Shown here one piece after another: positions 58,700 to 64,000 of a DNA stretch of 64,000 nt. The DNA is from Sipunculus nudus. Lineage: Eukaryota > Annelida > Sipuncula > Golfingiida > Sipunculidae. Within the stretch, counting starts at the first letter, position 1. Each line of letters opens with the position of its first letter. The stretch covers positions 56,241,953-56,305,952 of the forward strand of contig CM049311.1 of NCBI GenBank assembly GCA_026874595.1. The letters are read 5' to 3'. A program made the translations under genes and the position numbers. The notes under the pieces were generated by a model, which was not told the origin of the DNA, made no database searches, and saw only the letters and a list, made by a program, of their open reading frames with translations.

Positions 58700-58966
58700 A
58701 TGTGGTCGCTGGTTGGTTTGTGTTTGGTAGCGCTCTGTGTGCCGGGCTGGGCTGTGCTCAGTCCAACAGAGACATTCCCACATTCAATAGAAATCTTACC
58801 AAATGAGGAGTACCACCTGTACTGGAAGTATGACGACGAAACCATCACGTTTGAGATCCACGTCAAGTCCCTCGGATGGGTTGGGTTTGGTATCTCACCA
58901 AACGGTGGCATGACAGATGCAGATATTGTAATTGGCTGGGTGACCAATGGTCAAGTCACCTTTGAC
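58700..58966 (+). CDS. MOXD1: DBH/MOXD1-like copper monooxygenase, first coding exon (signal peptide and DOMON)
   Basis: The chosen start is ATG at 58700. It begins a textbook signal peptide (MWSLVGLCLVALCVPGWA), while the in-frame ATG at 58553 would put 49 non-hydrophobic residues before it. After the leader comes the DOMON domain with YHLYWKYDD, then FEIHVKSLGWVGFGISPNGG, MTDADIVIGWV and TNGQVTFD, the characteristic pattern of the dopamine beta-hydroxylase/MOXD1 family. The exon ends in donor GAC|GTAAGT, phase 0. In this family DOMON precedes the two copper-binding hydroxylase domains, which lie outside this window to the right. Family members act in the secretory pathway and hydroxylate small amines or related compounds; MOXD1's own substrate is not settled. 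DBH itself cannot be excluded from this fragment. Confidence 0.9.
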
Positions 58967-61900
58967 GTAAGTTGTTTTTATATGATGACGTGATAATAAT
59001 ATTACAATTAAACATATATTATCAATTGTCTGAGATGTTTATGAAAATGATCCAGGGAGTCGTATAATTATACTAGGAGCGGAAACCTAACATTAGAACT
59101 AAGGCTTTCACTGTTAATACCGGTACAAATGCTGTATACACAAATTGAATTGCCGTTACCCATTTTTATAATTCTACGCTTGCAGTTTTTCTACACAAAA
59201 GGATCTAGGTTAGCCAAAATCGAGGTTACCCACATGTAGCAATAAACATTCAGTAAGCATTTGTGAAACCATAAAAGCGCATCGGCATTGGCCAAGGAAA
59301 AGAAGCACGAAAGGAACTAGGTAAGATTATCTCTCATATAAAAGTGAAGGAATTTTGCTCTACCCTCGAGTCATGTTTTGATGACAGTTTGTGTAAGGTC
59401 AAGGTGGGAGGGATCAACAAGTCGGTCTTTAATTAAATTTAATCAAGGAATACTTTTTTCTTGAGTAAAATTGAACCAGATGATTTGAAAAAAAATATAT
59501 TTAATATATATATATATATTGTTACGGAACCTAATATAATCAGATAATGTATGCGTGATGAACACAACTTTTGTAATGGAGATAAAACAAATCAGATTCT
59601 GTAACACTAGACAGCGTTAAATGTCTAGGGAAATGAATAAAGAAGACAGTTTTTTAACAAATAACTATAATTTATTCTTAAAACAACCCTAATATTACAA
59701 TACACTAAATCAATAAAATTACACAGTACATTAACAGTATAACATCAAATCAATTTAATCACACAGCCTAATAAACAAAGTGCACAGTACCTGGATACCA
59801 TCACAGCCACAGCGACAAGTTCTTTAATGGTATACTCTCGGAGAATAACAGTCCAAAGTAAAGCTCTTGTAAAAATCCAGAAAGAAAACTTGAGGCAGGC
59901 AGCATTAAATTGTATAGAGTTAGTAAAAGTAGAATCCCTGAAATTACTGGATAATCGGACAGGTCCCACAAACTGACATAAACACGTCTGTGTCCGCTGG
60001 AATCTTCTCTCCTCTTTAATTGTAAACTTTTTTTTGTAATATCCAAAGATGTAAATATGTTCAACGCTTGGTACGATTCATATAGATAGGTACTTGGTTT
60101 TCTGCACATTCTATAAAATATTTATACATTATATGCAGACACATAAGTATTGTAGACAATTATTAAAATGAAGAAAAAATTAATTTTACGTATTTCATTA
60201 ATAGTTTTTTACTTAACTAAACACAATTATGTTGCTCTCGGTTTCAGATGAAGTATAAAACCGGTACAATAACATGACCTTTAACTATTAAAAATAATAA
60301 ATCACGTGACATAGACCTAGAGTTAACGTTATACTTTAATTTACATTTTTTCATTGTTATTTTATAGCGGATCTAATGCCAGTTAGCTTAAAATAAATGG
60401 CAGATGTACATGTATTACAGGATTTTTTTTATTATGAAAAAAAAAAGAACAAAGCGATAGTTTGAGTATAACAGCTTCACGTAATCGCTTTTATATGAAC
60501 TATATATAATGATTATATGCAAACATATTATAATTTGCAAAGGATAAAATGGATAACCTTGATATAAACGTTTAATTTAAGTACAGAAAACAGGTTTACC
60601 TTGGTTCTGCTGGCAAACTAATTTACAATTTTGCTTCTGTTGGGTTCAGAAGACGCAAAATAACGTCGCCGGGGATTTGTTATCAATGTGCACTGTTCTT
60701 TAAACGAAACGTTAAAGTAGTTGGCGGTGAAAAAAGGTGGACGCATTATACTAGCGTTTTTTAAACATGGATTCACCTAAAAATTTAAGCAAAAAATGTG
60801 TTTTTTTTTTAAGTAATAATAGAGACCAGTTTAAATCTCTATCAAGAAAGTACACAAAGGTTTTCCCTACGAATAGAAATTTTTTAACCTGAGCATTTTT
60901 AAAGTTTAAAATTTTCAAGGATAAAACTGTTCCCTAAACAATTGAAGCATGATATCAAGCACGTGTCGACTCCTCTGACCTTGACCTTACACAACATACA
61001 TGACTTGTACTTAAAGCAATATTCGTACGCTTTCATTAAAAGGGGGGGGGGCGGGATTTTTAGCCATTTGCCGCAGAGCATTAAATACTAAAAAAAAGTT
61101 AAATTTTCATTAGTCGTACGCCCTCCTTGGATCGTGATCTGCAGAATTTCATCGTAGGAGTGATGTATAAGATTGCACAACTTTTCCGAATTTTATATGC
61201 CCTGACAATAAACCATAGATACTGATAGTTTGTATAAGAATCTTAAATTGACAACCTGAATAAAAGTTTCACTTACTGTTTAAAGTAAACTAAACATCAT
61301 GCACGTTTAGATCCCTCTGACCTTCACCTTTTATAAAATGTCATTAAGTATGATTTTAGGGGTAATATATAAAATATCAAATTAAAAGATTGAGAACTTA
61401 AGGGATTTTCATTATCCTGACCCTTATCTTGAATCATAGATTGACTACAAAGGAAGTTCACCTAAAACGAGGTACCAATGGAAATTTTCTAGAGAATGGG
61501 TTTAACAAAACCCAGAAATAAGCCATTTTTTTCTCACTTGACTCCTATACTAAGAGGTATGGTTTCTTCAGTTCGATGCAGCGCACGGTTACCTGTCCAC
61601 GCCGATTTACGCTGACGCATAAACCGACTGCCGTGGACACCAGTGTGTTTACCGTACAATGCGCACACAGTTGTGTTTAAATACAGACCGGACCTCGCCC
61701 AAAGTATACATTTATTCAACGTGGGAGACCGTGTGTTTGTTTTCTGCTCAGTGCGAATATCCTCCGGTGAATTTCTCTGATCCACATGTTATTTTAAGGT
61801 GTTTTAATTTTTGGTATCCTTAAACTCACATTGGTATACATTAGAAGTTTGGAGACTTGTAGAACAGTCGTTTATCTGAAACATCCATGGACAAAAAAAC

Positions 61901-63519
61901 ATACAGACCTAAGCAAATATGTATATGTTTTATTGCTTGTATATTGTATTTTGCTAACTCCAGCCCCACCTGAGCTTTTCCTGGGTCTTATTTCCGTATG
62001 TTTGGATAATGTTTTCTGTAAAAATCAACTTGTGTATCCCTTTCCTGTTTTATCTTCTTGTGCGTCCCACCTGATACATACTCCTGTCCATGAATACCAT
62101 CTTCCTTTTAGCAAAACTACGCTGTCGCTACGCTATCACAGACATTGCTTCACTGGCATCTGCGTCATGAATACGGGACAGTTAAGCCTGCACGGTCCGG
62201 GCCGAAATAACAACTACCAATAAAATCAATTCATACGCCGTCTGGACAAGAACAAATGTAATAGAAACGAATAAGGTTTACAAGCCTTTAATGTATTTGT
62301 CGTTTTTTATGCCCTTATAACAATGCGAATTGTTTGATCTTAATGTAGCAAATATTGTGTGTTTCGGCAGCTGCGCAGAGAAAGTGTACGTGAGTCATTT
62401 GATTGGTTCAATTGCCTGGTTCATTACTCATGAAATAGATTCCAGGCTTGATGAGGCAAGGTATCTGAAAGCGTAGCTGCGTAGAAAGATGACTAAGACT
62501 TTACACCGTCAAACATGGCAATTTGATGGTTTCAGTCAGGGAATGTGTCGTATCTTTATTTGGAATTCACCTTTTGTCAGCACTCCATTTTGATATTTCT
62601 TTCTCATCACCCTTTTTTTATATTATGTTTTTAGAGCTACTTCAAAAGATAGTGTTAAAGAGACTAGAGACATTTTTGTAACCTATGGAACTCACAACAA
62701 ACATTTTACTTATTTATATATTGGATGTCTTTATATTTGTCCGATTTTTTTGTCTTGAAATTACCCATGATGTATTTTGTGGTGTTCTATTTTGCAAGTT
62801 TGTTCAATACGTAACAAAAATAATGGTCTTCACAATGAACACATTCGTAGTGCCAGGCTGCCCCCCAAAAAGTGTTAGGAATTGAACAAGAATGCTAAAA
62901 AGTGAATATTGTAAAAGCAGAATGGAATGTTTGAAAGGCAGTCTTGAAAAATTGTAAAGCCTTGCTAATGAGTCAATATAGTAATTTTTCCGGCATGCTC
63001 ACACAGGTTACAGTGAAACATATTTAGATTATTTTGCCAGTAGATTGCAGCACATACATTATCATGTTGAGTAAGCTATGTGTGGTTTTGGTTTTGTTAC
63101 GTGTTCTACATATATGTAACGTGTTGTAACGTTTTCTATATAAGACTAAGAGCTCTCCTTAACATGACAACGATGTACATGAATATGCGATCTCTTACAC
63201 ATTCCACCGCACACAATGTTATATGTTATTCATTTTCTTTTTTATTATAACTACATGTATTATTACTGTTTTCATTTTTATTAACCTTCAAGCACTATTT
63301 GCATAACCTTGGATGAACACCAAGTATTAGCGTATGTATTACAATATATATTTTTACACATGAGCATATTGGCCTTGGGCCAACATACCTAAACCACAGG
63401 TCCATTCAATCATAAAAGTACATAATGATGCTATAATGTCAATGTCGTACAAGTATTCAGGAATGCTCACAATTAAGAGTAGTGTAGGTTATAGACTAAT
63501 TGATATTAACGCGTTTCAG
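58967..63519 (+). other. first coding intron of the monooxygenase gene (4.55 kb)
   Basis: GT-AG, phase 0; acceptor GCGTTTCAG ends at 63519. The contents are AT-rich: a (TA)n tract near 59502-59518, a G-run at 61042-61051 and a TGACCTTGACCT motif at 60976-60987. A segment near 59520-60110 may be a mobile-element relic, but I could not classify it. Open frames inside (59801-60109 on -, 61831-62223 on +) show no known domain. Confidence 0.75.
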
Positions 63520-63666
63520 GATCGGCACGCTACCTCGAACGCGCGGCCGGTGGTGGACGCCAGTCAGGACTGGACGCTGCTGCAAGGCAGTGAGACCGCA
63601 ACACACACTGTCCTCAAGTTCTCACGTAAACGGATGGCATGTGACAGCCAGGATCTTGAGATCACG
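63520..63666 (+). CDS. MOXD1: DBH/MOXD1-like copper monooxygenase, second coding exon
   Basis: A 147-bp exon, phase 0 at both ends, encodes DRHATSNARPVVDASQDWTL, then LQGSETATHTVLKFSRKR and ACDSQDLEIT. These continue the DOMON domain without a gap from the ...GQVTFD end of the first exon. The family pattern is D-R-(H/Y)-A...P..D..QDW.LL.G.E......FSR....CD..D..I, and each element is present. The acceptor is GCGTTTCAG and the donor is ATCACG|GTACAG. The TGA just after the exon (63673-63675) lies in the next intron and is not the protein's end. The gene runs on beyond the right edge. Confidence 0.9.
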
Positions 63667-64000
63667 GTACAGTGAGCCACCTACAATTTATCAACTCTCT
63701 TTTACGAATGTTCTTTTAGGTACAGAAGTATATAAATTTTATTAGAGTTATATAATGTGTTCAGATTGTACGGGGATATTTTTCCACCAAAAAAAAATAC
63801 ATTAATGCCAGTCGAATTATAATTTTTCAATGAAAAATTAAATCATTTGATGAGGGTATATGAATTAAAGTTTCCACCAAAGAAGAAGAAAGAAAGTTTA
63901 TGTCTTTTAAAAAAGGCTCAAGGCCCTAATATCTCAGCGCCTAGGGAAACATCGCAGAAATAATTCAAAGCTCCAGGCCCTAATATCCACTATGCCTTGA
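63667..64000 (+). other. start of the second intron of the monooxygenase gene
   Basis: AT-rich, non-coding. The phrase AGGCCCTAATATC occurs twice (near 63922 and 63977), a possible small tandem repeat. Confidence 0.5.

Noticed and set aside
59520-60110. Possible LTR or other mobile-element relic in the monooxygenase intron
   Set aside because: The composition suggests it, but I could find neither repeat ends nor protein landmarks.

Overview
This is a 64 kb window of a AT-rich, repeat-dense animal genome. The evidence is interrupted coding exons with clean GT-AG borders, animal extracellular domains (LDL-receptor class A, C-type lectin, DOMON/copper monooxygenase), tRNA-related SINE modules, a decayed LINE, inverted-repeat transposons, satellites and many poly-G/poly-C tracts. 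An invertebrate, perhaps a mollusc or another lophotrochozoan, is my inference; the sequence alone does not fix the species. There are no bacterial operons, CRISPR arrays, rRNAs or convincing tRNA genes.

Genes. Only three loci are well supported, all on the + strand. (1) At 4782-6389 lie the last two coding exons of a type I membrane receptor: an LDLa-type module, then one transmembrane helix and a cytoplasmic tail. Its 5' part lies in the window's left part or beyond it and was not found. (2) At 53569-54414 two exons make one C-type lectin domain with an unusual loss of the inner disulfide. (3) At 58700-63666 are the first two coding exons of a DBH/MOXD1-like copper monooxygenase (signal peptide and DOMON domain); the gene continues to the right. 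Two further open frames (26977-27387 +, 58227-58565 -) are weak candidates.

Layout. 1-4230: three 600-bp tandem units and an inverted relative, forming a large imperfect palindrome with SINE-like modules near its centre. 4782-6900: receptor exons and 3' UTR. 6900-11500: non-coding. 11515-17100: a 35-bp satellite interrupted by copies of a GC-rich element. 18185-19830: more copies of that element, (TA)n tracts, and a hammerhead ribozyme motif at 19582-19629. 23079-26230: two neighbouring inverted-repeat elements. 30926-31340: hAT-like element. 35150-38780: a 44-bp satellite with higher-order repeats of 88, 133 and 395 bp. 43025-44530: LINE relic on the - strand. 50430-50770: possible regulatory element. 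51680-52525: 31-bp minisatellite. 52703-53133: CGCGAA-rich foldback element. 53569-54414: lectin. 55860-56700: degenerate repeats. 58700 to the end: monooxygenase.

The three genes show no sign of acting together; they look like separate secreted or membrane-protein genes set in repeats. I found no new multi-gene system. The strongest non-textbook signals are the hammerhead ribozyme motif and the layered organisation of the two satellites.
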